Positions 37,112 through 46,676 of a stretch of DNA of 64,000 nt are shown one piece after another. The position numbers and the translations under genes are program-made. Source of the DNA: Corynebacterium sp. ACRPO (GTDB taxonomy: Bacteria; Actinomycetota; Actinomycetes; Mycobacteriales; Mycobacteriaceae); assembly GCF_022347205.1 (NCBI RefSeq), contig NZ_JAKRNE010000003.1, positions 62,001 through 126,000 on the forward strand. Reading direction: 5' to 3'. The notes under the pieces are model-generated. The model did no database searches. It had not been told where the DNA came from and saw only the letters and a list, made by a program, of their open reading frames with translations. Within the stretch, counting starts at the first letter, position 1. Every line of letters begins with the position of its first letter.

Positions 37112-38614
37112 ATGACTCTCATTGATAATCTGCGCCAACGCCTCGCCGCTGCCCAGCCGCGGCCGGTGGATGCCATGCCCATTGAGCCGGTGGGATGGAC
37201 GGCGCACCAAGAGGGCGTCGACAAGCTGCTGGCGAGCTTCCGTGCTGTCCCGGCCGGAAAGCGCGTGCGCCTGGCCAAGAAGACCTCTAACCTTTTCCGC
37301 GGCCGCAGCGAGGAGCAAGCGGGCCTAGATGTTTCGGGCCTCGGCGGCGTCATCGAGGTCGACCCGATAGCCCGCACGGCCGATGTGCAGGGCATGTGCA
37401 CCTATGAGGACCTCGTGGATGCCACCCTGGCCCATGACCTCATGCCCTTCGTCGTACCGCAGCTTAAGACCATTACGCTCGGCGGTGCGGTCACCGGCAT
37501 GGGCGTGGAATCCACCAGCTTCCGCAACGGTCTCCCACACGAGTCCGTGCTGGAGATGGATGTCCTTACCGGCACCGGCGAGATTCTCACCTGCTCCCGC
37601 GAAGACAACGTCGATCTCTTCCGCCTCTTCCCCAACTCCTATGGCTCGCTGGGCTACGCAGTGCGCCTCAAGATTGAGCTGGAACCCGTGCCCGCCTATG
37701 TAGAGCTGCGCGAAGAGCGTTTCCACACCGTGGAGGAAGCGAGCCGCGCGCTTGCCGACGTCACCTCTTCCCACACCCACCGCGGCGAACCCGTCCACGG
37801 CCTCGACGGCGTAGTCTTCTCCGAGGACGAGGCGTACCTTGTCTTTGCCCGCTTTACCGATGAGGAGGGCCCAACCTCCGATTACACGCGGGACAAGATT
37901 TACTACCGCAGCATTCAGCACGCCTCTGGCATCCGCCGCGATCGCCTCACCATCCGCGATTACATCTGGCGCTGGGATACCGACTGGTTCTGGTGCTCAC
38001 GCGCTTTCGGCGCCCAGAACCCCAAGGTGCGCAAGGTGTGGCCCCGCGAGTTGCGCCGTAGCTCTTTCTATTGGAAATTGGTCCGCCTCGATCGAAAATA
38101 CGAGTTGGAATATAACTTCATCAAAAAGCCCCACGGCAAGCCGCGCGCCGAGCGCGTGGTGCAGGATATTGAGGTCACCCCGGAGAACCTGCCAGAATTC
38201 CTCCACTGGTTCTTCAACGCCTCCGATATACAACCGGTGTGGCTGTGCCCTATCCGACTGCGCGATGGCGTGGACGAGCTAGTAGGCACCGGCGACATCG
38301 CCTCTAACTCGAGCGACCCCTGGCCGCTCTACCCGCTTCGCCCTGGGCAGACCTGGGTCAACGTTGGCTTTTGGTCCGGCGTCGACGGAGACCACGTTGA
38401 CCCTTCTGCCCCGAATAATGGTGCTTTCAACCGCGTCATTGAATCCAAGGTCAACGAGCTGGGCGGGCACAAGTCCCTCTACTCAGAGGCCTTCTATTCC
38501 CGGGAGAAATTCGAAGAGCTCTACGGTGGCAACCTTCCCGACACCATTAAGGCGGTTACCGACCCGGATGACCGCTTCCCTGGCCTGTACGAGAAGACCG
38601 TAGACGAGGCCTAG
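37112..38614 (+). CDS. tmsA: FAD-binding oxidoreductase (probable TmsA/BfaA, 10-methylene-acyl reductase)
   Basis: 500 residues, preceded by a strong AAGGAGGGG. The FAD_binding_4 domain (about 70-230) has GMCTYEDLVDATLAHDLMP and ITLGGAVTGMGVESTSFRNG; the C-terminal part resembles the DWARF1/DHCR24 group (FYWKLVRLDRKYELEYNF). In the tuberculostearic-acid pathway it reduces the 10-methylene group left by TmsB, using NAD(P)H. Operon with tmsB. ALADV carries a 2-mismatch copy of the recurring 15-mer. Confidence 0.8.
   Translation: MTLIDNLRQRLAAAQPRPVDAMPIEPVGWTAHQEGVDKLLASFRAVPAGKRVRLAKKTSNLFRGRSEEQAGLDVSGLGGVIEVDPIARTADVQGMCTYEDLVDATLAHDLMPFVVPQLKTITLGGAVTGMGVESTSFRNGLPHESVLEMDVLTGTGEILTCSREDNVDLFRLFPNSYGSLGYAVRLKIELEPVPAYVELREERFHTVEEASRALADVTSSHTHRGEPVHGLDGVVFSEDEAYLVFARFTDEEGPTSDYTRDKIYYRSIQHASGIRRDRLTIRDYIWRWDTDWFWCSRAFGAQNPKVRKVWPRELRRSSFYWKLVRLDRKYELEYNFIKKPHGKPRAERVVQDIEVTPENLPEFLHWFFNASDIQPVWLCPIRLRDGVDELVGTGDIASNSSDPWPLYPLRPGQTWVNVGFWSGVDGDHVDPSAPNNGAFNRVIESKVNELGGHKSLYSEAFYSREKFEELYGGNLPDTIKAVTDPDDRFPGLYEKTVDEA
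37749..37763 (-). repeat. Recurring 15-mer, two mismatches, in the TmsA-like gene
   Basis: Keeps the 12-base core CGTCGGCAAGCG; encodes ALADV on the plus strand. Confidence 0.55.
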
Positions 38615-38655
38615 GCCTTCCCTTCCCCGCGCCTACTCTGGCGGGAAAAGCAAAA

Positions 38656-38695
38656 AGGGTGGAACGCCCTTCCCGAGCGTTCCACCCTCCTTTTT
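38656..38695. terminator. Bidirectional terminator between the lipid cassette and the 162-residue secreted protein gene
   Basis: Perfect 12-bp stem AGGGTGGAACGC (38656-38667) with GCGTTCCACCCT (38677-38688). T-tracts lie on both sides: CCTTTTTC on the plus strand and TTTTTGC on the minus strand. Confidence 0.9.
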
Positions 38696-38723
38696 CGTCC
38701 CTAAGTCTCGGGACATTCGCGCT

Positions 38724-39212
38724 TTAATAGGCAGCGGTGATGTTGTCGTAGCCGTTGATCTTCAGGGCGCCCATAACGCGCTGCACAGCTGCCTCATCCT
38801 TCTCCGGGTTGTAGGTCTCCGGGAAGGTCAGGTGAGCAGAGTGGTCATCCTTAAACTCGATGTTCATGAACTCGTGGCCGACCTCCTGGGTAGCAAGCGC
38901 CAGCTCGCGCTGCACGGCCAGCTTACCGCTCTGCAGGTTGCCACCGTTGAACCCTGGATCGACCTCTTCGGCACCCTCTGCGTCACCGTTGATGACGTCT
39001 TCCTTGTCACCGGTGATACGGCCCTTCTCAGCGTGGGCGCCCGGCTGCTGGTCCTGCGCAGGCTGCTCACCAGCCTCGACCGGTGCGGTCTGGGCGTTCT
39101 CAGCAGGATCCGGCTGGGAGAGCTGTTCTTGGGCATCGACCGGACCGGTAGAGCCAGCAAATGGCATGATGGCAGCAACTGCGGTTGCGAGCAGGGAAGA
39201 AACAGACGACAT
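38724..39212 (-). CDS. Small secreted acidic protein of unknown function
   Basis: 162 residues. Signal peptide about 1-27 (LLATAVAAIMPFAGSTGPVDA). Residues 28-80 are disordered, rich in Gln/Pro/Glu; the last 80 (KLAVQRELALATQEVGHEF to YDNITAAY) look folded. It has no cysteines. It is a single gene with a shared terminator downstream, between rplO and the lipid cassette. Its promoter should lie in the AT-rich gap 39213-39300. No family is recognised. Confidence 0.75.
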   Translation of the reverse strand: MSSVSSLLATAVAAIMPFAGSTGPVDAQEQLSQPDPAENAQTAPVEAGEQPAQDQQPGAHAEKGRITGDKEDVINGDAEGAEEVDPGFNGGNLQSGKLAVQRELALATQEVGHEFMNIEFKDDHSAHLTFPETYNPEKDEAAVQRVMGALKINGYDNITAAY

Positions 39213-39403
39213 AAGAGGCTCCTTAACGTTAGATGATTTTCAACTAAGGATGACTGTAACACTCGTGAATATATATCGCTATACCACTAACCTTATTTAT
39301 TTATAAAGGTTTGCTGTCAACAATGTTCACTGCCGAGTGCTGGCATTCGCCCCGCCCAACTATTCGCGCCAACCCCGGTGCATCCGTCATAATGCACTAA
39401 AAA

Positions 39404-39436
39404 ATCCCCCTGCCCCGCGTGTGCGGAGAGGGGGAT
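39404..39436 (-). terminator. Terminator of the rpsH-rplO operon
   Basis: ATCCCCCT (39404-39411) pairs with AGGGGGAT (39429-39436), with inner CCGC/GCGG. The minus strand continues TTTTTTAGTG. Confidence 0.88.
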
Positions 39437-39455
39437 GAAATCTACCTAGAGGAGA

Positions 39456-39902
39456 TTACTTGGTGTTGGCGGAACCGCCAGCAGCCTCGATCTTCTCTAC
39501 AGCAGACTTGGAGAACTTGTCAGCGGTGACGTTCAACTTAACGTTGATGTCGCCGTTGCCCAGAACCTTGACCGGCTTGTTAGCGCGGACCAGGCCAGCA
39601 GCTGCGATGTCAGCAACGGTGATGTCGCCGCCATCTGCGAACTTCTCAGCCAGGTCAGCAACGTTAACTACCTGGTACTCAACGTGGTTCGGGTTCTTGA
39701 AGCCCTTCAACTTAGGCAGACGCATGTGGATCGGCATCTGGCCACCCTCGAAAGCAGCGGAAACCTGCTTACGAGCACCGGTGCCCTTGGTACCGCGACC
39801 AGCGGTCTTACCCTTGGATGCCTCACCGCGGCCGACGCGGGTCTTAGGCTTGTTTGCTCCTGCGGTTGGGCGCAGGTCGTGCAGCTTGATGATATCAGCC
39901 AT
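39456..39902 (-). CDS. rplO: 50S ribosomal protein L15
   Basis: 148 residues. [20 protein letters not shown] start, [20 protein letters not shown] glycine-rich N-terminus, [10 protein letters not shown] signature. Last gene of this ribosomal segment; secY, its usual neighbour, is 4 kb further on. Confidence 0.97.
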   Translation of the reverse strand: MADIIKLHDLRPTAGANKPKTRVGRGEASKGKTAGRGTKGTGARKQVSAAFEGGQMPIHMRLPKLKGFKNPNHVEYQVVNVADLAEKFADGGDITVADIAAAGLVRANKPVKVLGNGDINVKLNVTADKFSKSAVEKIEAAGGSANTK

Positions 39903-39905
39903 GGT

Positions 39906-40091
39906 TTACTCCCCTGCCACTTCTTCGACGGTGACCAGGTGGCGAACCTTGTGAACCATACCGCGAACGATCGGGGTGTCCTGCTTAACTACGGAGTGAC
40001 CGATGCGCTTGAGGCCGAGAGCCTCAATGTTCTTGCGGTGGTTCGGCTTGGTGCCCACCAGGCCCTTTACCTGTGTAATCTTCAGAGCCAT
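39906..40091 (-). CDS. rpmD: 50S ribosomal protein L30
   Basis: 61 residues, the normal length: [20 protein letters not shown] then [11 protein letters not shown] and [16 protein letters not shown]. It is 3 bp after rpsE. Confidence 0.97.
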   Translation of the reverse strand: MALKITQVKGLVGTKPNHRKNIEALGLKRIGHSVVKQDTPIVRGMVHKVRHLVTVEEVAGE

Positions 40092-40094
40092 TGC

Positions 40095-40718
40095 TTATGC
40101 CTCCTGACCTGCGCGCTTGCGCAGCATACGGGCCGGGGTGACCTCTTCGATGGACTTGCCACGACGTGCGGCAACCTCTTCAGGGCGGACCAGCTGCTTG
40201 AGGCCGTCCACGGTAGCGCGGACGACGTTGAGTGCATTGTCGGAGCCCAGGGACTTCGACAGGATGTCCTGCACGCCAGCGCATTCGAGCACTGGACGAG
40301 CAGCACCACCAGCGATAACACCGGTACCAGGTGCGGCAGGCTTCATCATGACGATGCCAGCTGCGTCGCGACCCTCAACCGGGTGGGTGATGGTGCCGGC
40401 AATCATCGGAACGCGGAAGAAGTTCTTGCGAGCCTCTTCAGCGCCCTTCTGGATTGCGGCCGGGACTTCCTTGGCCTTGCCGTAGCCAACGCCAACCTGA
40501 CCCTGGCCGTCACCAACGACGACGAGGGCGGTGAAGGACATGTTGCGGCCACCCTTAACGGTCTTGGAGACGCGGTTGATGGTCACAACGCGCTCGATGT
40601 ACTTATCGCGCTCGTTGTCCTGCTGGTTACGACGATCGTTGCGGCGGCCGTTGCCACCGCGGTTGTTCTTGTTGTTCTCGGCGGAGCGTCCGCCGTCACG
40701 CTGTTCACGGTCCGACAT
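40095..40718 (-). CDS. rpsE: 30S ribosomal protein S5
   Basis: 207 residues. The first 35 are an Arg/Asn/Gly-rich extension ([20 protein letters not shown]). The core has [20 protein letters not shown] and [14 protein letters not shown], then [19 protein letters not shown]. It takes part in decoding accuracy. Confidence 0.97.
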   Translation of the reverse strand: MSDREQRDGGRSAENNKNNRGGNGRRNDRRNQQDNERDKYIERVVTINRVSKTVKGGRNMSFTALVVVGDGQGQVGVGYGKAKEVPAAIQKGAEEARKNFFRVPMIAGTITHPVEGRDAAGIVMMKPAAPGTGVIAGGAARPVLECAGVQDILSKSLGSDNALNVVRATVDGLKQLVRPEEVAARRGKSIEEVTPARMLRKRAGQEA

Positions 40719-40758
40719 TAGGCGTTCCTTCCGTTGATGTTTCCGTTGACGATGATCA

Positions 40759-41160
40759 TTAGAACTTCAGACCACCTTCACGTGCGGCGTCAGCCAGCGC
40801 AGCGACGCGGCCGTGGTACTTGTAGCCTGCGCGGTCAAATACGACGTGCTCGATGCCAGCGGCCTTAGCGCGCTCGGCAACCAGCTCGCCTACCTTGGCA
40901 GCCTTGGCCTTCTTATCGCCCTCGAGTGCACGAACGTCCGCCTCCATGGAGGATGCGGAGACCAGGGTGTGGCCTGCCAGGTCATCGATGACCTGCACGT
41001 GCATGTGACGGGAGGAGCGGTGAAGAACCAGACGCGGTGCCTCAGGGGTGCCACGCAGGGTCTTACGGATACGGAAGTGACGGCGTGCGCGTGCTTCGCG
41101 ACGACGAGAGGAAATGTCCTTGCCGACTGGAGTGCGCTTGGTGTTTTCAGTGTTTGCCAT
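40759..41160 (-). CDS. rplR: 50S ribosomal protein L18
   Basis: 133 residues. [38 protein letters not shown] and [20 protein letters not shown] are L18 signatures. It binds 5S rRNA. It lies between rplF (3 bp) and rpsE. Confidence 0.97.
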   Translation of the reverse strand: MANTENTKRTPVGKDISSRRREARARRHFRIRKTLRGTPEAPRLVLHRSSRHMHVQVIDDLAGHTLVSASSMEADVRALEGDKKAKAAKVGELVAERAKAAGIEHVVFDRAGYKYHGRVAALADAAREGGLKF

Positions 41161-41163
41161 TGC

Positions 41164-41700
41164 TTACTTACCCGTCTTTCCGACCTTGCGACGGATCTGC
41201 TCGCCCTCGTAGCGAATACCCTTGCCCTTGTAAGGATCGTCCTTACGCAGACGACGGATATTTGCGGCGATCTGTCCGACTAGTTGCTTGTCAATACCGG
41301 TAATGGACAGCTTGGTTGCGCCGTCCACTGCGAAGGTAATTCCCTCCGGAGCCTCGATGAGGATCGGGTGGGAGTAGCCCAGGCTGAATTCCAGGTCCTT
41401 ACCCTTCTGCTGGACACGGTAGCCGACACCGAAGATTTCCATCTTGATGGTGTAGCCCTCGGTCACGCCAACAACGGCGTTGTTCAGCAGGGAGCGGGAC
41501 AGACCGTGCAGAGCACGGTGCTTGCGGTGGTCATCAGGGCGGGAGACGGACAGTACGCCGTCTTCCAGGTTGATGGCGATAGGCTCTGGAACGTTAACGC
41601 TCTGGGTGCCCTTAGGGCCCTTCACCTCAACGTCTTGGCCGTTGATCTTGATTTCGACGCCGTTCGGTACGGCGATTGGTGCTAGACCGACTCGAGACAT
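41164..41700 (-). CDS. rplF: 50S ribosomal protein L6
   Basis: 178 residues. [17 protein letters not shown] start, duplicated L6 fold, and the C-terminal signature [19 protein letters not shown]. It sits near the factor-binding site of the 50S subunit. Confidence 0.97.
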   Translation of the reverse strand: MSRVGLAPIAVPNGVEIKINGQDVEVKGPKGTQSVNVPEPIAINLEDGVLSVSRPDDHRKHRALHGLSRSLLNNAVVGVTEGYTIKMEIFGVGYRVQQKGKDLEFSLGYSHPILIEAPEGITFAVDGATKLSITGIDKQLVGQIAANIRRLRKDDPYKGKGIRYEGEQIRRKVGKTGK

Positions 41701-41715
41701 GTGTCAAACCTCCCT

Positions 41716-42099
41716 TTACCAGACGTAGGCGAGAACTTCTCCGCCTACGCCCTTCTCCTCAGCCTGACGGTCAGTCAGCACGCCGTGGGACGTGGAAATG
41801 ATAGCCACGCCCAGGCCGCCCAAGACCTGTGGCAGTTCGGTGGACTTTGCGTACACACGCAGACCCGGCTTAGACACGCGACGCAGGCCAGACAGGGAGC
41901 GCTCGCGGTTGTTGTACTTCAGCTCGAGGGACAGGGTGTGGCCCTCGACGGTGTAGTCAGCGATGTAGCCTTCCTGCTTCAAGATGTCGGCAATGTTTGC
42001 CTTCAGCTTGGAGGTAGGCATCGACACGGTGTCATGGTGCGCATTACTTGCGTTGCGCACGCGCGACAGCATGTCGGCAATAGGATCAGTCATAGTCAT
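41716..42099 (-). CDS. rpsH: 30S ribosomal protein S8
   Basis: 127 residues from ATG 42099; an ATG two codons later is possible. [20 protein letters not shown] and the C-terminal [20 protein letters not shown] motif are typical. First gene of this segment. The preceding rpsN (S14) gene expected between rplE and rpsH is absent; the fdhD cassette takes its place. Confidence 0.97.
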   Translation of the reverse strand: MTMTDPIADMLSRVRNASNAHHDTVSMPTSKLKANIADILKQEGYIADYTVEGHTLSLELKYNNRERSLSGLRRVSKPGLRVYAKSTELPQVLGGLGVAIISTSHGVLTDRQAEEKGVGGEVLAYVW

Positions 42100-42454
42100 A
42101 TGAGTGACCGTGTACCTTTCTCGTTGCGGTTCCCGTGCTCACCAAAGCGTTCTCCGTGTGATTTCGGGCTACTCACGCTCCCTACGGTCAATACCGTAAG
42201 GCGCTCGCCACCCTTTGATTCAGACAACGGTCCGCTATCTACGGCGAGGGGCCTACAACAAAGTTGATGTTCAGTTCTTGCATCGGCTCAGCGCTTTCTG
42301 CAGCTCAGCGTGCCAAAATCCACAATGATTGGGGCACGCCAACGCCTCGGCGCAAGCACGAGGTACTATACTACGCCATAACCTGCGGTTTTCCAAATAG
42401 TCTTGTGCCTTCATTAGAGTCGAGACCAGCACGAACGTGAATAAGGAGATGGTG
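42100..42454. other. 355-bp divergent region between rpsH and the DUF6457 gene
   Basis: On the minus strand TTGGAA and TAGTAT are separated by 17 bases (about 42364-42392), a candidate promoter for the rpsH operon with a leader of about 260 bases. The rest holds no clear gene. Confidence 0.4.
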
Positions 42455-42703
42455 ATGAGCCAAACACACAAGGACCCCATCCAATCCGCGCACGAGTGGC
42501 TCGAAGAAGCCGCCCGTCACCTCGGCCTCGATCCTCAGGAGGCAACCGCACTCACCCGCGAAATCCTAGACCTCACCAAGGACGTCGCGCATAATCGCTC
42601 CCGCCCCGCGGCCCCACTCACTGCTTTCCTCGTGGGCCTAGCCTCCAGCGATGTAGAGGAAGCCCGCGCCAATATCACTGCCCTGAAGCAGGTGTTGCAA
42701 TAA
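42455..42703 (+). CDS. DUF6457 domain protein
   Basis: 82 residues from ATG 42455, six bases after AAGGAG; a GTG one codon earlier is an alternative. The sequence LGLDPQEATALTREILDL then DVAHNRSRPAAPLTAFLVGL matches the conserved core of DUF6457, a small helical domain often found beside or fused to molybdenum-cofactor proteins in actinobacteria. Its stop overlaps the fdhD start (TAATG), so a role in formate dehydrogenase or molybdenum cofactor handling is inferred. The biochemical function is unknown. Confidence 0.82.
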   Translation: MSQTHKDPIQSAHEWLEEAARHLGLDPQEATALTREILDLTKDVAHNRSRPAAPLTAFLVGLASSDVEEARANITALKQVLQ

Positions 42704-43521
42704 TGGCCGGCCGCAAGAACTCCACCTTTGCCGTCACCAAGGTCCACCTGGGAGATGGCCTGCAGGTCGATACCCGCGCCGATACGGTCGCCGGCGAGGA
42801 GCCCTTGGAAATCCGCGTAGGCGGTCAGACCATTACCACCACCATGCGCACTCCCGGCCATGACGTGGAGTTGGCGCACGGTTTCTTACATTCGGAGGGC
42901 CACATTGCCTCGCTTGGCGACGTCGCCGAGGCCCGCTACTGCGCCGGCGCCACCGTCAACGGCATGAATACCTACAACCTGCTCGACATCGATCTGGCGA
43001 AGAAGAATGTGCTGGATCTGAGCGATCTTCGGTTGACCACCACAAATTCTGCCTGCGGCGTATGCGGCACCTCTTCTATCGAGGCTTTGACTAAGCAGAC
43101 CCGCTACCCGATTCCGCATATACCAGTGGACCCCTATGTCGTCGCCAAGCTGCCAGACAAGCTCCGGGCTGAGCAGAAGCAATTTAAAAAGACCGGCGGC
43201 ATTCACGCCGCCGGTGCGTTCACCTTAGACGGTGAACCGGTAGTCATCCGCGAGGATATTGGCCGTCACAATGCCGCAGATAAGGTCATCGGCCACTTAC
43301 TACTAGAGAACCGACTTCCCGCGGATGACCTCATTCTGGTCATGAGTTCGCGCGCCAGCTTTGAGCTCGTCCAAAAGGCGGCGATGGCGGGCTTCGGCAT
43401 GCTCGTTGCCGTCAGCGCCGCCTCCTCCCTAGCGGTAGAGACGGCCCGCGAAACTGGCATGGCACTCGTGGGCTTCGCCCGCGGCGACCGCTTTAACCTT
43501 TATTCCGGGGAGCTCGCTTAG
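42703..43521 (+). CDS. fdhD: FdhD, sulfur carrier for formate dehydrogenase maturation
   Basis: 272 residues. The conserved cysteine pair is CGVCG (near residues 118-122, in TTNSACGVCGTSSIEAL). RVGGQTITTTMRTPGHDVEL and REDIGRHNAADKVIGH are family motifs. FdhD moves sulfur from IscS-type desulfurase to the molybdenum cofactor of formate dehydrogenase. No formate dehydrogenase gene is in this window; the 3' end meets the convergent formate/nitrite channel gene with 4 bp overlap. Confidence 0.96.
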   Translation: MAGRKNSTFAVTKVHLGDGLQVDTRADTVAGEEPLEIRVGGQTITTTMRTPGHDVELAHGFLHSEGHIASLGDVAEARYCAGATVNGMNTYNLLDIDLAKKNVLDLSDLRLTTTNSACGVCGTSSIEALTKQTRYPIPHIPVDPYVVAKLPDKLRAEQKQFKKTGGIHAAGAFTLDGEPVVIREDIGRHNAADKVIGHLLLENRLPADDLILVMSSRASFELVQKAAMAGFGMLVAVSAASSLAVETARETGMALVGFARGDRFNLYSGELA

Positions 43522-44303
43522 TCGCGGTAGGCCTCAGGGCCGCGATTGAGCCACGCGTAGACGCCGCCAACCAAAAGGCCGCCGCCAATAAAGTTGCCGA
43601 TCCAGACCAGGATCCAATTGAGCGCTACGTTGCCAACAGTGAGAGTGGCCGGCAACGGGTCGGAAGCGAAGAGCGTGATGCTAAACAGGCAAAAGTTCGC
43701 GATGACGTGCTCTAGGCCTAACGCCACGAAAGCACCAATAATCGGGATGATGACAAAGAACTTCGAAGCCGCATCCTTGGCAAAGATGGCACCGACGATG
43801 CCCATGTTGACCACGAAGTTCGCGGCGATAGCCTCTACCAGCATGCCCTGCGGGGACTTGATGAGCTTGCCTTCAGAAACCGTCACCAGCAGGTGCGAAG
43901 GATCCAAGTCAGCAAATTTGGCGGACATCGCCATAATGGCGGCAAAGATGATCGCCCCCACCAGGTTGAAAATGGTGGTAATAAGCAGCAAGTAAAAGGC
44001 CTTGCCCCATGCCACGTGTTTATTGCTGGCGGCATAGACCATGTACATCATGTTGCCGGTAGCCAGATCCGCACCCAAGAGCAAAATGGCGAATAGGCCG
44101 ACTCCGAAAAACAGGGCAAAAGCCACAGCCCCCAAACCCGGCGCAACGCCATTGACAGCTTGGCCTACCACACCGGCGAAGGCGGTACCGATGCACAGGT
44201 ACACGCCGGCCAAAGTAGCACGAACTGCAAAGCGAGCGAAGGATTCATCTAATAAGGTGACCTTCTTGACAGCCGCCGCCTTTGCGGAATCATTGAGAGA
44301 CAT
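43518..44303 (-). CDS. Formate/nitrite transporter (FNT) family channel
   Basis: 261 residues with six membrane segments. GVYLCIGTAFAGVVGQAVNG, LGADLATGNMMYMVYA and AIAANFVVNMGIVGAI are the FNT half-repeat motifs around the pore. Substrates may be formate, nitrite, lactate or hydrosulfide. Next to fdhD, formate is the likely one, by inference. Convergent with fdhD and divergent from the sortase gene. Confidence 0.88.
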   Translation of the reverse strand: MSLNDSAKAAAVKKVTLLDESFARFAVRATLAGVYLCIGTAFAGVVGQAVNGVAPGLGAVAFALFFGVGLFAILLLGADLATGNMMYMVYAASNKHVAWGKAFYLLLITTIFNLVGAIIFAAIMAMSAKFADLDPSHLLVTVSEGKLIKSPQGMLVEAIAANFVVNMGIVGAIFAKDAASKFFVIIPIIGAFVALGLEHVIANFCLFSITLFASDPLPATLTVGNVALNWILVWIGNFIGGGLLVGGVYAWLNRGPEAYRD

Positions 44304-44444
44304 CTTCTACCTCATTAATTAGAGCGAATTAAATCCCTCTAATCTTATCGTGGCCACCTGTTTCCGAGCCAATTCCGGGTATGCGCGCCCTTTCGTTGTA
44401 AGCTAGAGCTTTCCCATAACCCTTAATTTCTCTTCGGAGGTCGC

Positions 44445-45326
44445 ATGGATTCCCACTACCGGCCGCGGAGGGAACCGAATCGGCTTCCCGCTCATGGGCG
44501 CCGGAGCGTTCCATCGCGATCCGACCGCACAGATGCTGATCGCCAATGGCGCCAGACCGAAACGCGCACCCGCCAACAACAGCGCCGCCGCCCACCGCGC
44601 CGCGTTGAGGACACCTCACTTCCCCGACACCGCCGCAAACCCACGCTGTGGGAGCGGATCAAAAAGGTATGGAAGTCCTCCGGCATCCTTCGCGTGGTTA
44701 TCGGCATCGTTGCCACGGTGTTACTCGCCAGCACGATTAACCGGGTGGTCAACCCACCAGAGGGTCTAGAGACCAATGAAGTCACTGCAGAAGAGGCACC
44801 TGCCATCGATCCTTCACCTGCAGTCGAGCTCTTCATCCCAGCTATTGAGGTTCATGCCGATTTTCAAGACGGCTCCTGCCGCGTAGTCAACGGTGCCATC
44901 AATCCGGACTCCATGAATAAGGCCTGCACCTATACTGCCGAAGACCGCCCTTATTCTCTGCCGGGCACGACGTCCCAGGACATCGTGGTCATTGCCGGCC
45001 ATACCGGTGCGGGCGTGCCAGGCGTTTTCAATAACCTCTACGATGGTTCCGCGAATGAGCACAAGGTTCATCTGGGGGACAAGCTCTACGTGCGTACACA
45101 GAACTCCGGCCAGAACTGGCTCATCTATACGGCTACCGACTTACACGACCCAGATAAACAGGGGCTTTCTGACGACGCCTCTATTTGGGGCGAAGGCCCC
45201 ATGCCCGGCCGCCTACTCACCATCAGTTGTATCCAACCTGCGAATCCGCTGGAGCCAGCGGTGCGCAACGCGGTCGTCGGCTGGCAATATGAGGGCACCA
45301 CGCACACAGAGGCCGAAAGAGCTTAA
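44445..45326 (+). CDS. Sortase (class F-like), membrane anchored
   Basis: 293 residues. A long cytosolic N-terminus (1-78) is very Arg-rich. The membrane segment is about 80-98. The sortase domain (120-290) has His186 (VVIAGHTG), VPGVFNNLYDG, Cys262 (LLTISCIQP) and a candidate Arg274. The GH-x-PGVF spacing and lack of a class A TLxTC context resemble class F housekeeping-like sortases. A candidate substrate with an unusual sorting signal lies 1.9 kb away (47233-48162). A bidirectional terminator follows. Confidence 0.82.
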   Translation: MDSHYRPRREPNRLPAHGRRSVPSRSDRTDADRQWRQTETRTRQQQRRRPPRRVEDTSLPRHRRKPTLWERIKKVWKSSGILRVVIGIVATVLLASTINRVVNPPEGLETNEVTAEEAPAIDPSPAVELFIPAIEVHADFQDGSCRVVNGAINPDSMNKACTYTAEDRPYSLPGTTSQDIVVIAGHTGAGVPGVFNNLYDGSANEHKVHLGDKLYVRTQNSGQNWLIYTATDLHDPDKQGLSDDASIWGEGPMPGRLLTISCIQPANPLEPAVRNAVVGWQYEGTTHTEAERA

Positions 45327-45384
45327 GCCAGGCCCGCACACGCCAGCGCCTGCGCACCTTTGAATTCAAGATGCTCGGTAAAAC

Positions 45385-45424
45385 TAAAAAATCCCAACGC
45401 CCCTTCCGGGGAGTTGGGATTTTT
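45385..45424. terminator. Bidirectional terminator between the sortase gene and rplE
   Basis: ATCCCAAC (45391-45398) pairs with GTTGGGAT (45413-45420), with inner CCCC/GGGG. It is flanked by AAAAAA on the left and TTTTT on the right, so it serves both converging transcripts. Confidence 0.9.
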
Positions 45425-45434
45425 AGCGCTCTAT

Positions 45435-45986
45435 TTACTTGAACGGGAAGCCGAGCTCGCGCAGGAGCTTGCGGCCCTCGTCGTCGTTAGTAGCGGTGGT
45501 AACGACGGTGATGTCCATACCACGAGGGCGATCGATCTTGTCGATGTCGATCTCGTAGAACATGGACTGCTCGGACAGACCGAAGGTGTAGTTGCCGTGG
45601 CCGTCGAACTGCTGATCAGACAGACCGCGGAAGTCACGAATACGTGGCAGCGCGATGGTCAGCAGGCGGTCCAGGAACTCCCACATACGGTCGCCGCGCA
45701 GGGTAACGCGTGCACCGATAGGCATGCCCTCACGGAGCTTGAAGTTCGCGATGGACTTCTTAGCGCGACGCAGCTGCGGCTTCTGACCGGTAATAGCGGT
45801 CAGATCCTCGAGTGCGCCGTTGATGACCTTGGAGTCACGTGCGGCTTCGCCAACACCCATGTTGACAACAACCTTGGTGACGCCAGGGATCTGCATGACG
45901 TTGTCGTAGTTGAACTCGTCATTCAGGGTCTTGCGGATTTCCTCGCGGTAGCGAGTCTTCAGACGCGGGGTGTAGTTCTCGCTCAT
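45435..45986 (-). CDS. rplE: 50S ribosomal protein L5
   Basis: 183 residues. [20 protein letters not shown] start; the conserved [53 protein letters not shown]. It binds 5S rRNA and contacts P-site tRNA. It ends this ribosomal segment (rplN-rplX-rplE). Confidence 0.97.
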   Translation of the reverse strand: MSENYTPRLKTRYREEIRKTLNDEFNYDNVMQIPGVTKVVVNMGVGEAARDSKVINGALEDLTAITGQKPQLRRAKKSIANFKLREGMPIGARVTLRGDRMWEFLDRLLTIALPRIRDFRGLSDQQFDGHGNYTFGLSEQSMFYEIDIDKIDRPRGMDITVVTTATNDDEGRKLLRELGFPFK

Positions 45987-45988
45987 TT

Positions 45989-46303
45989 TTAGATGTCCTT
46001 CCCGTTGCTACGCGCGATACGGACCTTCTTGCCGTTCTCGTCGAAACGGTAGCCCACGCGGGTCGGGTTGCCTTCGGAGTCAACGATCGCAACGTTGGAC
46101 ACGTGGATCGGAGCTTCCTGGGTAACGATTCCGCCGGACTCGGCGCCACGCTCGGCAGCAGAGTTTGCGACGTGCTTCTTAATGCGGTTAACGCCCTCAA
46201 CGAGGACCTTGTCACGCTTTGGGTATGCCTCGATGACCTTGCCCTTCGCGCCCTTATCTGGGCCCGAAATGACGATCACCATATCTCCCTTATGGATCTT
46301 CAT
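45989..46303 (-). CDS. rplX: 50S ribosomal protein L24
   Basis: 104 residues. [20 protein letters not shown] is the KOW motif; [14 protein letters not shown] follows. It starts 50S assembly. It is 4 bp after rplN and 2 bp before rplE. Confidence 0.97.
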   Translation of the reverse strand: MKIHKGDMVIVISGPDKGAKGKVIEAYPKRDKVLVEGVNRIKKHVANSAAERGAESGGIVTQEAPIHVSNVAIVDSEGNPTRVGYRFDENGKKVRIARSNGKDI

Positions 46304-46307
46304 AAGA

Positions 46308-46676
46308 CTAGATCACCTCCGGTGCGAGAGAAACGATCTTCATGAAACGCTTGTCACGAAGTTCGCGAGCAACCGGTCCAAAGATACGGGTACCACGGGG
46401 CTCGCTATCGCCCTTGAGAACAACTGCAGCGTTCTCGTCAAAGCGAATGTAGGAGCCGTCCGGACGACGGGTTTCCTTCTTCGCACGGACGATAACTGCC
46501 TTTACAATGTCGCCTTCCTTGACGTTGCCACCTGGGACAGCGTCCTTGACAGTCGCGACGATGACGTCGCCGATGCCAGCGGAGCGTCGGACAGAGCCGC
46601 CGAGAACGCGGATGCACAGCAGTTCACGTGCACCAGAGTTGTCGGCGACGCGCAGACGCGATTCTTGCTGAATCAC
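46308..46676 (-). CDS. rplN: 50S ribosomal protein L14
   Basis: 122 residues from GTG 46676 ([20 protein letters not shown]), the standard L14 length; the frame is open 18 codons further but that part is not conserved. [17 protein letters not shown] and [20 protein letters not shown] are L14 signatures. Its usual upstream partner rpsQ is 11.5 kb away, beyond the surface/sucrose/iron block. Confidence 0.96.
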   Translation of the reverse strand: MIQQESRLRVADNSGARELLCIRVLGGSVRRSAGIGDVIVATVKDAVPGGNVKEGDIVKAVIVRAKKETRRPDGSYIRFDENAAVVLKGDSEPRGTRIFGPVARELRDKRFMKIVSLAPEVI

